Notes: generated by a model not told the origin, from the letters alone. Numbered from the stretch's first letter, positions 17,012 to 26,580 are shown. The stretch is 35,172 bases of DNA from Actinomycetota bacterium (GCA_009697815.1 WLRQ01000028.1:1-35172); one strand, 5' to 3'. A program made the numbers and translations.

Positions 17012-17695
17012 TCACGCGCGCGGGCTCCACTGATGAGACCACTCGCCGAGGATCTCCGGGGATAACTCGAGCAGCGATCCCACCACCAGAAGCCCAGGTG
17101 CCGGCTCAATAGAGCGCAGCGAGGGAACCGCCACGACAAGGGCCCCGGCTGCCATGCCTGCTCGTGCCCCGGTGTGCGAATCCTCGAGAACGACGCAGTG
17201 CTCCGGGGCCACGCCAATACGCTCTGCGGCAAGAAGGTAGGGATCCGGGAAGGGTTTCGTGCGCTCGACCTCGTCACCGGCGATCGTGGTGGCGAACATC
17301 CCGTGCCCCACCTCATGGAGCACAGCGGCGCTGACCGCGTCGACGAGGTTTCGCCACGACGCCGAGACGAGCGCACACGGAACCCCAGCCGCCTCAAGCG
17401 CGAGAAGAAGTTCACGCGCACCCGGGCACCAGTGAACGGGCTCGGCCAGCAGCAACCGCTCGACGGTGTCGACGAGGAGTGTGCGGACCTCATCGTGGTC
17501 GTGCCCGCCGCCAGCGTGGTCGACCATGTACGCCACCGCGTACTCGATCGGTCCGCCGACAAGCGCACCCTGATGCTCTGGGCCCCACTCGGCGCCCAGC
17601 GATGCGACAACGATGCCCTCCGCCTCGTGCCAGACCTGCTCGGTCTGGACAAGAAGTCCGTCCATATCGAACAGGACTGCGGCAGGAAGCCTCAC
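17012..17695 (-). CDS. HAD-superfamily phosphatase, phosphoglucomutase-like subgroup
   Basis: The 227-residue protein has all four HAD motifs: DMDG (nucleophile Asp10, acid Asp12), SAS (Ser111), TKPFPDP (Lys147) and LEDSHTG (Glu171, Asp172). The helical cap after motif I places it in the subgroup containing beta-phosphoglucomutases and small sugar-phosphate or nucleotide phosphatases. The substrate is unknown. The GTG start overlaps the metH stop by four bases (GTGA), so it is translationally coupled to methionine synthase. The coupling suggests a link to one-carbon metabolism but does not prove it. An upstream reading to 18148 lies antisense-like within metH in another frame and is rejected. 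Confidence 0.88.
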   Translation of the reverse strand: MRLPAAVLFDMDGLLVQTEQVWHEAEGIVVASLGAEWGPEHQGALVGGPIEYAVAYMVDHAGGGHDHDEVRTLLVDTVERLLLAEPVHWCPGARELLLALEAAGVPCALVSASWRNLVDAVSAAVLHEVGHGMFATTIAGDEVERTKPFPDPYLLAAERIGVAPEHCVVLEDSHTGARAGMAAGALVVAVPSLRSIEPAPGLLVVGSLLELSPEILGEWSHQWSPRA

Positions 17696-20600
17696 GTGGC
17701 GTTGAAGTACTTGGCTTCGGGGTGGTGCACGATCAGCGCCGAGGTCGACTGCTCGGGGTGGAGTTGGAACTCCTCCGACAGTTCGACGCCGATCCGCGAG
17801 GGATCGAGGAGTTCGACGAGCACCGCCTGCTGCTCGACGTCCGGGCAGGCCGGGTATCCGAAGGAGTAGCGCGAGCCCCGGTAGCCCTGCTTGGCGATGA
17901 GAGTGTCCATGTCCGGGTCGTCGTCGGAGTCGAACCCAAGTTCGGTGCGCACCCGCGCATGCCACATCTCCGCGAGCGCCTCGGTCAGCTGCACCGAGAG
18001 CCCGTGCAACTCGAGGTAGTCGCGATAGGCGTTCTCGGCGAACATCTTCCCGGTGGCCTCGGCGACACGACCACCCATGGTGACGAGATGGAAGGCAATG
18101 ACATCCACCTCGCCGGATTCCTTCGAGCGGAAGTAGTCCGACAGGCACAGGTGCAGATCGCGACGTTGACGCGGGAAGGTGAGACGGGCTCGTTCCTGAC
18201 CCTCGAGCTCACCCTCGTGGTGCAAGATCACGAGATCGTCACCGTCGGCGTAGCAAGGGAAGTAGCCGTAGACGACGGCGGCCTCGAGGAGTCCGTCGGT
18301 GTGCACGCGATCAAGCCACATGCGCAGACGCGGCCGTCCCTCGGTCTCGACGAGTTCGTCGTAGGACGCGCCCCCCTCACCGCGGCCGGGCTTGAGGCCC
18401 CACTGACCCAGGAAGGTTGCGCGCTCGTCGAGATAAGCGACGTAGTCGGCCAGCGCGAGCCCGCGAACAACACGCGAACCCCAGAACGGAGGCGTGGGCA
18501 CAGCGTTGTCGGCCGCGACCTCGGACCGCGCGGGCATGTCCTCGAGCGCGGTCTCTTCCACGCGAGAGGTGCCGGTGGTGACACGGCGTCCGCGAAGCGC
18601 CGGCAGCGCCGCACCCGGAACCCCACGCTTGACCCCCATCACCGCATCCATGAGCCGGAGGCCCTCGAACGCGTCGCGCGCGTAGCGCACCTCGCCGTCG
18701 TAGATCTCCGCGAGATCCTCCTCGACGAAGGCTCGCGTAAGAGCCGCGCCGCCGAGCATCACCGGGTACTTCTCGGCTGCGCCGCGCAGATTGATCTCGA
18801 GCAGGTTCTCGCGCATCACCAGAGTGCTCTTGACGAGAAGACCGCTCATGCCGATCGCGTCGGCTCCCGACTCGTCGGCCTGCGCGATGATCTCGGAGAC
18901 CGGCACCTTGATTCCGAGGTTGACCACGGTGTAGCCGTTGTTGCTGAGGATGATGTCGACGAGGTTCTTGCCGATGTCGTGCACGTCGCCCTTGACTGTC
19001 GCCAAGACGATCGTGCCCTTGCCCTCGTCGTCGGAACGCTCCATGTGCGGCTCGAGATAAGCCACGGCCGCCTTCATCACCTCGGCGCTCTGAAGGACGA
19101 ACGGCAGTTGCATCTCGCCGCGACCGAAGAGCTCGCCGACGGTCTTCATGCCCTCGAGAAGGGAGTCGTTCACGATCTCGAGCGCGGTGCGGCTCTGAAG
19201 GGCCTCGGCGAGATCGTTATCAAGGCCCTTGCGCTCGCCGTCGACGATCCGGCGCTCGAGTCGCTCGGACAGCGGGAGGGTCATGAGCTCGTCGGCCCGG
19301 GCCTTGGCGAGGTCCTGGGCATCGACACCATCGAAAAGTTCGAGGAAGTGAGAGAGCGGGTCGTGGTCGAGGTTGCCGTCGGCGTCGTAGCGACGTCGGT
19401 CGTAGACCATGTCGAGCGCGGCCATGCGCTGTTCGTCAGGGATCCGCGACATTGGGACGATCTTCGACGCATGCACGATCGCGGAGTCGAGACCGGCCTG
19501 CACACACTCGTGCAGGAACACCGAGTTGAGAACCACACGCGAGGCCGGGTTGAGCCCGAAGGAGATGTTCGAGACGCCCAGGGTGGTCTGCACGTTCGGG
19601 TGGATGCGCTTGAGTTCGCGGATCGCCTCGATTGTCTCGAGCCCATCGCGGCGGGTCTCCTCCTGGCCGGTGGCGATCGGGAAGGTGAGGGTGTCGACGA
19701 GGATGTCCTCGACTGCCATGCCCCAGTTGCCCACAAGATCGCGCACGAGACGATCAGCCACCCGCACCTTCCACTCGGCGGTGCGGGCCTGGCCCTCTTC
19801 GTCGATCGTCAGAGCCACTACGGCCGCGCCGTGTTCCATCACGATTGGCATCATCTGCGCGATTCGAGAGCCGGGGCCATCGCCGTCCTCGTAGTTCACC
19901 GAGTTGACGACCGAGCGGCCACCACTCATCTCGAGGGCGGCCTCAACGACCGGCGGCTCAGTGGAGTCGATCACGAGCGGCATCGTGGACGCGGTGGCGA
20001 ACCGCCCGACGATCTCGCGGATATCCGCGACACCGTCGCGGCCGACGTAGTCGATGCAGACGTCGAGCAGGTGAGCGCCGTCCTTGATCTGGTCCTTGGC
20101 GATGCGGACGCAGTCATCCCATCGCTGCTCGAGCATCGCGTCGCGGAATGCCCGCGAGCCGTTGGCGTTGGTGCGCTCGCCGATTGAGAGGTACGCGGTG
20201 TCCTGCCGGAACGGGACGTGCTGGTACATGCTCGAGGCGCCCGGATCGCGACGCGGTGTGCGTGCGGTGATCTCGCGTCCACCCACCCGCTCCACGACCA
20301 TCCGCAGGTGCTCGGGGGTCGTGCCACAACAACCGCCCACGAGGCCAAGGCCGTACTCGCGGGTGAAGGTGTCATGGGCGTCGGCAAGATCTTGCGGCGA
20401 AAGCGGGTAGTAGGCGCCAGCGCCTTGCAGAATCGGGAGCCCAGCATTGGGCATGCACGAGACGCCGATCTGGGCGTGCCGCGCGAGGTGGCGCAGGTGC
20501 TCGCTCATCTCGGCGGGGCCAGTGGCACAGTTCAGGCCGATCATGTCGATGCCAAGCGGCTCAAGGGCCGTGAGGGCGGCACCGATCTCTGATCCCACGA

Positions 20601-21219
20601 GCATGGTGCCGGTGGTCTCGACCGTCACCTGAACGATCACCGGCAGATCCGCGCCGGCAGCCTTGATGGCCCGTCGCGCCCCCACCACGGCGGATTTCGC
20701 CTGAAGCAGGTCTTGGGCGGTCTCGATTAGGACCGCGTCGGCGCCGCCGGCGATCAGACCGCGGGTCTGCGTCTCGTAGGCATCGCGCAGGAGCGCATAG
20801 GGGGCGTGACCGAAGGACGGAAGCTTGGTGCCGGGCCCGATCGATCCCAGGACCCAGCGAGGGCGCTCGGGTGTGGAGTAGCCATCTGCCACCTCGCGGG
20901 CCAGACGAGCCCCGGCCTCCGCGAGCTCTTCGATGCGGTCGGATATGCCGTACTCGCCGAGGTTGGCGTGGTTCGCGCCGAACGTGTTGGTCTCGACGGC
21001 GTCGACGCCCACCGCGAAATACGCGTCATGGACCTGCCGAACCACATCGGGCCGCGTCGCGTTGAGAACCTCGTTGCAGCCCTCGTGGCCTTGGAAGTCG
21101 TCGAGGGAGAGATCGTGCGCCTGCAGCATCGTGCCCATCGCACCATCGGCCACGACCACCCGCGTGGCGAGGGCGTGACGTAGGGCAGAAGCACGGGAGG
21201 CGGAGGGGGATCCAGACAT
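17692..21219 (-). CDS. metH: Cobalamin-dependent methionine synthase
   Basis: MetH transfers a methyl group from 5-methyltetrahydrofolate through cobalamin to homocysteine. All four modules are present in 1175 residues: homocysteine domain (about 1-320, zinc ligands Cys231, Cys297, Cys298), pterin domain (about 345-630), cobalamin cap and binding domain (about 645-875, with DVHDIG, axial ligand His747), and reactivation domain (about 900-1175, with RGSRYSFGYPACPD). The length is normal for full MetH, so self-reactivation is possible. The ATG at 21219 follows TAGGGT by nine bases, giving almost no leader; no cobalamin riboswitch is visible in the 144-base gap to the divergent PAC2 gene. The HAD gene overlaps its 3' end. 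Confidence 0.97.
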   Translation of the reverse strand: MSGSPSASRASALRHALATRVVVADGAMGTMLQAHDLSLDDFQGHEGCNEVLNATRPDVVRQVHDAYFAVGVDAVETNTFGANHANLGEYGISDRIEELAEAGARLAREVADGYSTPERPRWVLGSIGPGTKLPSFGHAPYALLRDAYETQTRGLIAGGADAVLIETAQDLLQAKSAVVGARRAIKAAGADLPVIVQVTVETTGTMLVGSEIGAALTALEPLGIDMIGLNCATGPAEMSEHLRHLARHAQIGVSCMPNAGLPILQGAGAYYPLSPQDLADAHDTFTREYGLGLVGGCCGTTPEHLRMVVERVGGREITARTPRRDPGASSMYQHVPFRQDTAYLSIGERTNANGSRAFRDAMLEQRWDDCVRIAKDQIKDGAHLLDVCIDYVGRDGVADIREIVGRFATASTMPLVIDSTEPPVVEAALEMSGGRSVVNSVNYEDGDGPGSRIAQMMPIVMEHGAAVVALTIDEEGQARTAEWKVRVADRLVRDLVGNWGMAVEDILVDTLTFPIATGQEETRRDGLETIEAIRELKRIHPNVQTTLGVSNISFGLNPASRVVLNSVFLHECVQAGLDSAIVHASKIVPMSRIPDEQRMAALDMVYDRRRYDADGNLDHDPLSHFLELFDGVDAQDLAKARADELMTLPLSERLERRIVDGERKGLDNDLAEALQSRTALEIVNDSLLEGMKTVGELFGRGEMQLPFVLQSAEVMKAAVAYLEPHMERSDDEGKGTIVLATVKGDVHDIGKNLVDIILSNNGYTVVNLGIKVPVSEIIAQADESGADAIGMSGLLVKSTLVMRENLLEINLRGAAEKYPVMLGGAALTRAFVEEDLAEIYDGEVRYARDAFEGLRLMDAVMGVKRGVPGAALPALRGRRVTTGTSRVEETALEDMPARSEVAADNAVPTPPFWGSRVVRGLALADYVAYLDERATFLGQWGLKPGRGEGGASYDELVETEGRPRLRMWLDRVHTDGLLEAAVVYGYFPCYADGDDLVILHHEGELEGQERARLTFPRQRRDLHLCLSDYFRSKESGEVDVIAFHLVTMGGRVAEATGKMFAENAYRDYLELHGLSVQLTEALAEMWHARVRTELGFDSDDDPDMDTLIAKQGYRGSRYSFGYPACPDVEQQAVLVELLDPSRIGVELSEEFQLHPEQSTSALIVHHPEAKYFNAT

Positions 21220-21228
21220 GATGAGCCA

Positions 21229-21234
21229 ACCCTA
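21229..21234 (-). promoter_or_regulatory. -10 element of metH (TAGGGT)
   Basis: TAGGGT lies nine bases before the ATG, predicting a leader of only two or three bases and hence no room for a riboswitch. Confidence 0.5.
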
Positions 21235-21245
21235 ACCGGGCTGGC

Positions 21246-21253
21246 GCACGTGC
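21246..21253. promoter_or_regulatory. GCACGTGC palindrome between divergent metH and PAC2 promoters
   Basis: This perfect 8-base palindrome lies within two bases of the midpoint between the two divergent -10 elements. It may be an operator, but an 8-base palindrome can arise by chance in GC-rich DNA. Confidence 0.25.
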
Positions 21254-21268
21254 TCGTCCGCGCGGCGC

Positions 21269-21274
21269 TAGCGT
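21269..21274 (+). promoter_or_regulatory. -10 element (TAGCGT) before the small ORF and PAC2
   Basis: TAGCGT is followed by six bases and the ATG at 21281 of a 28-codon ORF. PAC2 starts 90 bases further on. Confidence 0.5.
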
Positions 21275-21280
21275 GGTGCC

Positions 21281-21367
21281 ATGGACGCGGGCATACGTTG
21301 TGACTCAGCCCCGCTTGCGGGGGCCGCGCACGCTGTGGTCGTACGTCCCACCGGGGGTGGCCGATGA
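21281..21367 (+). CDS. Small leaderless ORF (28 codons) overlapping the PAC2 start
   Basis: An ATG six bases after TAGCGT opens a 28-codon frame that ends in TGA, and this TGA overlaps the PAC2 start as ATGA (21364-21367). The peptide starts MDAGIRC and ends VVVRPTGGGR; it has no similarity I recognise and no membrane segment. It may be a leader peptide whose translation controls PAC2 by coupling, or a real small protein. It is equally possible that the ribosome begins at PAC2 directly from the GGGGGTGG just before its ATG. The gene is too short for ordinary calling. Confidence 0.4.
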   Translation: MDAGIRCDSAPLAGAAHAVVVRPTGGGR

Positions 21368-22230
21368 TCGAGTTCGAGGGTCTTCCCGAGTCGCTGCCCG
21401 AGTTGGTTAACCCCGTGATGGTGTGCGCATTCGAGGGCTGGAACGACGCCGGCGACGCCGCCACGGGCGCCGTGCTCCACCTCGAGGAGGTCTGGTCGGC
21501 CACCCAGGTTGCCGAGATGGACCCCGAGGACTACTACGACCTCCAGGTCAACCGGCCCGAGATCGAGATCGAGGACGGCGTCCGCTCGATCATCTGGCCC
21601 ACCACGCGCATCTCGATCGCCCGCATCCCCCTCGCGACCCGCGACGTCGTCCTGGTCCATGGGATCGAACCGTCGATGAGGTGGCGCAGCTTCACCCAGG
21701 AGTTACTCGCCGCCGCCCGTGAGCTCGGTGTGGAGATGATCGTCACCCTGGGGGCACTCCTGGCCGACAGCCCCCACACCCGCCCGGTTCCCGTGAGCGG
21801 CACCTCGAGTGACTCGGACTTGGCCCTGCGCTTGGGCTATGAGCCCTCGAGCTATGAAGGCCCCACCGGCATCGTCGGAGTTCTGCAGGATGCGTGCGCC
21901 ACGGCCGGCATTCCCGCGGTGTCCTTGTGGGCCGCGGTGCCCCACTACGTCGCGCAGCCTCCGTGCCCGAAGGCCACCTTGGCGCTGCTCACGCGCATCG
22001 AGGACCTCCTCGACGTGCCTGTCCCCCTCGGTGATCTCGCGGAGGAATCCAGAGCCTGGCAGCTCGGCGTCGACGAATTGGCCGCCGAGGACGATGACAT
22101 CGCGGCCTACGTGCGACAGCTCGAGGAGGTCGTCGACACTGCCGAACTTCCCGAAGCCTCCGGCGACGCGATCGCGCGGGAGTTCGAGCGGTATCTGCGA
22201 CGTCGCGCATCCGAGCCCCCGAAGCCCTAG
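21364..22230 (+). CDS. PAC2-family protein (proteasome assembly chaperone 2 fold)
   Basis: The 288-residue protein has the family signature AFEGWNDAGDAATGAVLHL near the N-terminus, IWPTTRISIARIP, the LGALLADSPHTRPVPVSGTSSD block and the GPTGIVGVLQDACATAGIPAVSLWAAVPHYV region. PAC2 proteins are named after a eukaryotic chaperone for the alpha ring of the proteasome; in actinobacteria the fold forms homo-oligomers and its function is unsettled. In M. tuberculosis the orthologue, as I recall Rv2125, is also divergent from metH. The ATG overlaps the stop of a short upstream ORF. The C-terminal 60 residues are rich in acidic residues and probably helical. It is the last gene before the convergent pgi. 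Confidence 0.88.
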   Translation: MIEFEGLPESLPELVNPVMVCAFEGWNDAGDAATGAVLHLEEVWSATQVAEMDPEDYYDLQVNRPEIEIEDGVRSIIWPTTRISIARIPLATRDVVLVHGIEPSMRWRSFTQELLAAARELGVEMIVTLGALLADSPHTRPVPVSGTSSDSDLALRLGYEPSSYEGPTGIVGVLQDACATAGIPAVSLWAAVPHYVAQPPCPKATLALLTRIEDLLDVPVPLGDLAEESRAWQLGVDELAAEDDDIAAYVRQLEEVVDTAELPEASGDAIAREFERYLRRRASEPPKP

Positions 22231-22264
22231 CCAGCACTCGCCGGGGCGGTCAACACCTACCCCC

Positions 22265-23926
22265 TCATCGACCCCGCAGACTCCGATAGCGAAGTGCGAG
22301 AGCGGCGGTACTGGGGTCCACGTGGGTGAGGTCCGGCACATCGTCGGCGATGAGCGCGGGCAGCACCTGGCCTGCCATCGCCTTGCCGAGTTCGACGCCC
22401 CACTGATCGAAGGAGTCGACGCCCCACACCACACCCTGGGTGAACACCACGTGCTCGTAGAGTGCCACGAGGGTGCCAAGTGCCGCAGGGGTGAGACGTT
22501 CGAGCATCAGAGTGGTCGAGGGACGGTTGCCTGGCATCACCTTGTGTGCCACGAGATCCTCGGATGCTCCGTCGGCGCGCACCTCGTCCGCCGTGCGCCC
22601 AAACCCGAGCACATGGGCCTGTGCCAATACGTTCGCCACCAACTTGTCGTGGTGGTCGCCGACATCGTGAACGGGATTCGCGAACACGATGAAATCCGCC
22701 GGCACCAGTGAGGTTCCCTGATGCAGGAGTTGATAAAACGAGTGCTGGCCGTTGGTGCCGGGCTCACCCCACCAGATCGCGCCGGTGTCGACAGCCACGG
22801 GCTCCCCGTCGAGCGTGACCGACTTCCCGTTGCTCTCCATCGTGAGCTGCTGCAGGTACGCCGGGAACCGTTCGAGGTACTGCTCATAGGGCAGTACGAC
22901 GTGGGATGACGCTCCGAAGAAGTCGCGGTACCACACCCCGAGCAGCCCCATCAGCACGGGAAGGTTGCGATCGAGGTCAGTGCGCCGCAGGTGCTCGTCC
23001 ATCTCATGGAAGCCGGACAGCATGTCGCGGAAGGCTTCTGGACCGATGGCGAGCATGAGGGAGAGCCCGATCGCGGAGTCCATGGAGTAGCGCCCGCCCA
23101 CCCACTCCCAGAAGCCGAACGTTGCCTCAGCTGCAATGCCGAACTCCTCGACCGCCACACCATTGGTGGAGACTGCGACGAAGTGCTTGGAGATATCGAC
23201 CCCCGCGCCAAGGCCGCTCACCAGCCACGACCTCGCGGTCTGCGCGTTGGTCATCGTCTCCTGGGTCGTGAAGGTCTTGCTCGACACGATGAACATCGTC
23301 TCGGCAGGGTCGAGGTCGAGCGTCGCCTCGACGATGTCAGTGCCGTCGACATTCGACACGAATCGGAAGGTGATCTCGCGGCGCGACAAATGGCGCAGCG
23401 CGCGGTAGGCCATCACCGGACCCAGATCCGACCCACCGATCCCGATGTTGACCACGGCCCTGATCGGCTTGCCAGTACTGCCGGTCCAGTCGTCGGCGCG
23501 CACACGGTGGCAGAACGCGGCCATCCGGTCGAGGACCTCATGAACCTCGGACACCACAGCGACGCCGTCGACGACGAGTGAGCCACCCCGCGGCATGCGC
23601 AACGCGACATGAAGAGCCGAGCGGTTCTCGGTGGTGTTGATCCTGTTACCGCTGTACATCGCATCGATGCGCTCGGCGAGCCCGCGCTCCTCGGCGAGAC
23701 GCACGAGCAGTCGCATCGTCTCCTCGGTGACGCGATGCTTGGACAGATCCGCGTGAACGCTCGCGGCCTCGAGCGAGAGCCGAGTGGCCCGACCAGGCTC
23801 CGCCGCGAACAGACCGCGGATCGTGCGGCCACCGATCGCGGCGTGATGCTCAAGGAGCAGGGGCCATGCAGCCGCGGTCGTGACAGGGCCGCGACCCCAT
23901 CGAGATCTCGACACCCCGGCTGCCAT
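22265..23926 (-). CDS. pgi: Glucose-6-phosphate isomerase
   Basis: Pgi interconverts glucose 6-phosphate and fructose 6-phosphate in glycolysis and gluconeogenesis. The 553-residue protein shows [12 protein letters not shown] (160-170), [14 protein letters not shown] with the phosphate-binding serines and threonines (215-228), the family signature [12 protein letters not shown] (270-281), the MESNGK loop, and the second signature containing [13 protein letters not shown]. The length is normal for the large bacterial type. A GAGGGAGGG ribosome site precedes the ATG. The neighbour gnd is divergent and acts in the pentose phosphate pathway on the same hexose phosphate pool, so joint control from the 113-base gap is plausible. 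Confidence 0.97.
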   Translation of the reverse strand: MAAGVSRSRWGRGPVTTAAAWPLLLEHHAAIGGRTIRGLFAAEPGRATRLSLEAASVHADLSKHRVTEETMRLLVRLAEERGLAERIDAMYSGNRINTTENRSALHVALRMPRGGSLVVDGVAVVSEVHEVLDRMAAFCHRVRADDWTGSTGKPIRAVVNIGIGGSDLGPVMAYRALRHLSRREITFRFVSNVDGTDIVEATLDLDPAETMFIVSSKTFTTQETMTNAQTARSWLVSGLGAGVDISKHFVAVSTNGVAVEEFGIAAEATFGFWEWVGGRYSMDSAIGLSLMLAIGPEAFRDMLSGFHEMDEHLRRTDLDRNLPVLMGLLGVWYRDFFGASSHVVLPYEQYLERFPAYLQQLTMESNGKSVTLDGEPVAVDTGAIWWGEPGTNGQHSFYQLLHQGTSLVPADFIVFANPVHDVGDHHDKLVANVLAQAHVLGFGRTADEVRADGASEDLVAHKVMPGNRPSTTLMLERLTPAALGTLVALYEHVVFTQGVVWGVDSFDQWGVELGKAMAGQVLPALIADDVPDLTHVDPSTAALALRYRSLRGR

Positions 23927-23988
23927 GTCGCCCTCCCTCGGCTCATAGATCTCTCGTAAGACCGGAGTCCCCGATAACCTCAGGGACG

Positions 23989-23994
23989 ACCCTA
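23989..23994 (-). promoter_or_regulatory. Candidate -10 element of pgi (TAGGGT)
   Basis: TAGGGT lies 62 bases before the pgi ATG, leaving a normal leader with a ribosome site. No -35 was identified, and a TAACCT (23975-23980) on the plus strand may serve gnd. Confidence 0.3.
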
Positions 23995-24039
23995 GCGACG
24001 ATCACGGCCCCGGACACCCAGGACGAGAGGCTCGACACC

Positions 24040-25068
24040 ATGACCACGGACACCCCGATGCAGTTGGGCCTAGTCGGTCTCGGCCGCATGGGCGCCAACC
24101 TCGCTCGTCGGCTGATGCGTGACGGTCATGAGTGCGTGGTCTACGACGTGAACCCCGACGCAGTGGCGGCGCTCGTCGCCGAGGGCGCGACGGGTGCCAA
24201 GTCACTCTCCGATCTCGCAGCGAAACTCGACGCCCCACGGTGTGTGTGGGTGATGGTGCCCGCCGGGGATATCACCGAGACCACCGTCGCAGATGTCGCG
24301 GCCTCACTCGAGCGCGGCGACACCGTGATCGATGGAGGCAACAGCTACTACCGCGACGACATCCGACGCGCAAACACGTTGCGACCACGTGGGATTTCCT
24401 ATCTCGACTGCGGAACTTCCGGCGGCGTGTTCGGCCTTGATCGCGGGTTCAGTCTGATGATCGGCGGCGACGAGTCTGCCGTCACGCGCCTCGCACCGAT
24501 TTGGCGCAGCCTCTCCCCCGGCGTCGGGTCGATCGATCGCACGCCCGGCCGCACCGGGCCGCCCGCGCCTGAAGAAGAGGGCTGGCTCCGCTGCGGTCCG
24601 GTGGGCGCGGGTCACTTCGTGAAAATGGTGCACAACGGGATCGAGTACGGCCTGATGGCGGCCTACGCCGAGGGACTGAACATCTTGAGTCATGCCGACG
24701 TCGGCTTGCGCCCCCAAGACCAGGACGCTGAAACCGCACCAATGGCCAACCCCGAGTTCTACTCCTACGACATCGATATCCCGGCAGTCACGGAGGTGTG
24801 GCGACGCGGTTCGGTGGTGTCGTCCTGGCTTCTCGACCTTACCGCCGCCGCACTCACCGCATCTCCCGAGCTGGATGACTTCGGCGGGCAGGTGTCGGAC
24901 TCCGGCGAGGGCCGCTGGACCGCGATCGCGGCCATAGAGGAGGGGGTGCCGGCGCCCGTCCTCACCGCGGCGCTCTACCAGCGGTTCTCCTCACGCGGTG
25001 GCTCGAACTTTGCCGACAAGGTGCTGTCGGCGATGCGCCAGCAGTTCGGCGGACATCACGAGAAGTAG
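24040..25068 (+). CDS. gnd: 6-phosphogluconate dehydrogenase, short (GndA/YqeC-like) type
   Basis: The enzyme oxidatively decarboxylates 6-phosphogluconate to ribulose 5-phosphate. The 342-residue product has the Rossmann loop GLGRMGAN (13-20), GGNSYY (99-104), the SGG motif (127-129) and HFVKMVHNGIEYG (192-204) with Lys195 and Asn199. At about 340 residues it is the short form that lacks the long C-terminal domain of the standard 470-residue enzyme; this class usually prefers NAD. It is named gnd here, although gntZ or gndA are also used. GAGAGG lies nine bases before the ATG. It converges on a GGDEF gene. Confidence 0.9.
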   Translation: MTTDTPMQLGLVGLGRMGANLARRLMRDGHECVVYDVNPDAVAALVAEGATGAKSLSDLAAKLDAPRCVWVMVPAGDITETTVADVAASLERGDTVIDGGNSYYRDDIRRANTLRPRGISYLDCGTSGGVFGLDRGFSLMIGGDESAVTRLAPIWRSLSPGVGSIDRTPGRTGPPAPEEEGWLRCGPVGAGHFVKMVHNGIEYGLMAAYAEGLNILSHADVGLRPQDQDAETAPMANPEFYSYDIDIPAVTEVWRRGSVVSSWLLDLTAAALTASPELDDFGGQVSDSGEGRWTAIAAIEEGVPAPVLTAALYQRFSSRGGSNFADKVLSAMRQQFGGHHEK

Positions 25069-25107
25069 GTCCGGGACCACCGTTCGGCCAACCGCACAAT
25101 GTGGGAA

Positions 25108-26490
25108 TCACGACTGCGAGAGACGGTTCCGGCCCCCCGTCTTGGCACGGTACAGGGCCGCATCGGCCATCGCCAGCAGTTGGTCAGCGTCGTGGCTGCC
25201 GTCGCCCACTGCGACCCCGATGCTCAACGAAGCCTGGGGGAAATCCGGGTCTCCAGGTTGTGACACTGTGGCCAGCAACGCCTCGGCGCGCACCACGGCG
25301 ATGTCGGGCTCACGCATCGAAGGCAAGACCGCGATGAACTCGTCGCCGCCGATCCTCGCCACCACATCCGTCTCGCGCAGCGTGTCTTTGAGCAGTTGGG
25401 CCACCCGAATGAGCAGACGGTCGCCCTCGAGGTGCCCATAGGTGTCGTTGACAGCCTTGAAGTGGTCGATATCGACGTAGAGCAGCCCCACCCAGGTGTG
25501 CTTGAGTTTGGCCCGCTCCAGCGCCTCAGCCAGAGCTTCCATTGCCTCGGTTCGGTTGACAAGCCCCGTAAGGGCATCGTGGGACGCGCGATAGGCAAGT
25601 TGCTCACGACGTTGAACCTGCTCCTCGACATCTCGTAGGGCATAGAGACACCCCACTAGCTCCCCCGATCTGCCATGCAGTTCGCGGGAGATCGCACTCA
25701 TCCACCGATAGCCCTCACCCACGGTGGCAAATCGAATTTCGAGACTGTTCGGCGTCGAATCCGAGAGGATCGGCAAGTGGAACCGCACCAGGCGAGCGTC
25801 ATCTGGATGCACGAGGTCGAGGGGGTTTCCTCCCAGCAGATCCTCCACCTCCCAGCCGAGCACGAGGCGCACTGAGGGTGACACCCAGGTGCAGAGACCC
25901 TCTACGTCGGTCTGGAACAGCACATCAGCTGAGTTCTCGGCGACGAGGCGAAACCGGACTTCGGCTTCCATCGCGTCCTGCGCGGCATGGCGAAGTGCGC
26001 GCACACTCCGTTGCGTGGCTTCTCGACCGACAGTCTCAGCAGACACGTCGCGGAACCGTGACTGAACGCCGACGATCTCGCCCTCGGGTCGACGCACGAG
26101 TTTGATGATCACCGACAACCAGACGAATCGCCCATCCTCGGGGGCATCAACCCCCATGACGTCCTCGAGATCGCGCCCAGTGGCAAGGGCGACCATGGCC
26201 GGGTGCTCCGATCCCTCGAGTGGAGTCCCGCTGGCGGACACACTCACCCACCGCGGGTCCATAGACGTTCGGCCCACCATCTGCTCCCATGAGAGACCCA
26301 GAATCCGAGTTGCGGCCTCGTTGCAAGCCACGATGGCACCGTGGAAATCCTGCACCGCGATCCCCACGTCGGGATCGTCAGGCTCTGGTCCGACTAGTTC
26401 GCGCAGTGAGGCCGGCGCCTCATCGACCCAGCGCAGGCCGGTGGCCACCGGCGTTGCGAGAGTCGGCGATTCCTTGTCACCCGCGGGCAT
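25108..26490 (-). CDS. PAS-PAS-GGDEF diguanylate cyclase
   Basis: The 460-residue cytoplasmic protein contains two PAS domains (about 40-150 and 178-290) and a GGDEF domain (about 296-458). The catalytic motif GGDEF (381-385) is intact, and RETD (372-375), five residues before it, fits the RxxD inhibitory site, so product inhibition by cyclic di-GMP is likely. It also carries the typical HDALTGLVNR and DIDHFKAVNDTYGH motifs. No EAL or HD-GYP domain is fused. PAS ligands are unknown. The ATG follows TAGCGT by six bases, indicating a leaderless transcript. Confidence 0.93.
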   Translation of the reverse strand: MPAGDKESPTLATPVATGLRWVDEAPASLRELVGPEPDDPDVGIAVQDFHGAIVACNEAATRILGLSWEQMVGRTSMDPRWVSVSASGTPLEGSEHPAMVALATGRDLEDVMGVDAPEDGRFVWLSVIIKLVRRPEGEIVGVQSRFRDVSAETVGREATQRSVRALRHAAQDAMEAEVRFRLVAENSADVLFQTDVEGLCTWVSPSVRLVLGWEVEDLLGGNPLDLVHPDDARLVRFHLPILSDSTPNSLEIRFATVGEGYRWMSAISRELHGRSGELVGCLYALRDVEEQVQRREQLAYRASHDALTGLVNRTEAMEALAEALERAKLKHTWVGLLYVDIDHFKAVNDTYGHLEGDRLLIRVAQLLKDTLRETDVVARIGGDEFIAVLPSMREPDIAVVRAEALLATVSQPGDPDFPQASLSIGVAVGDGSHDADQLLAMADAALYRAKTGGRNRLSQS

Positions 26491-26496
26491 GCGTCA

Positions 26497-26502
26497 ACGC
26501 TA
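26497..26502 (-). promoter_or_regulatory. -10 element of the GGDEF gene (TAGCGT), leaderless
   Basis: TAGCGT, six bases, then ATG. Confidence 0.6.
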
Positions 26503-26580
26503 GCCATAGATCCCCACGACGTCCGCGGAACCGCCAAGACCGATCCGAGGGATCGGGCGCCCAGGCGACGGTGTTGCGCC

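Noticed and set aside
17479..20187. 902-codon plus-strand open frame
   Set aside because: It is antisense to metH, has no recognisable domain, and arises from GC-rich codon bias.
21220..21363. Cobalamin riboswitch before metH
   Set aside because: The gap is about 144 bases, the predicted leader is two or three bases, and no B12-box-like conserved core was seen.
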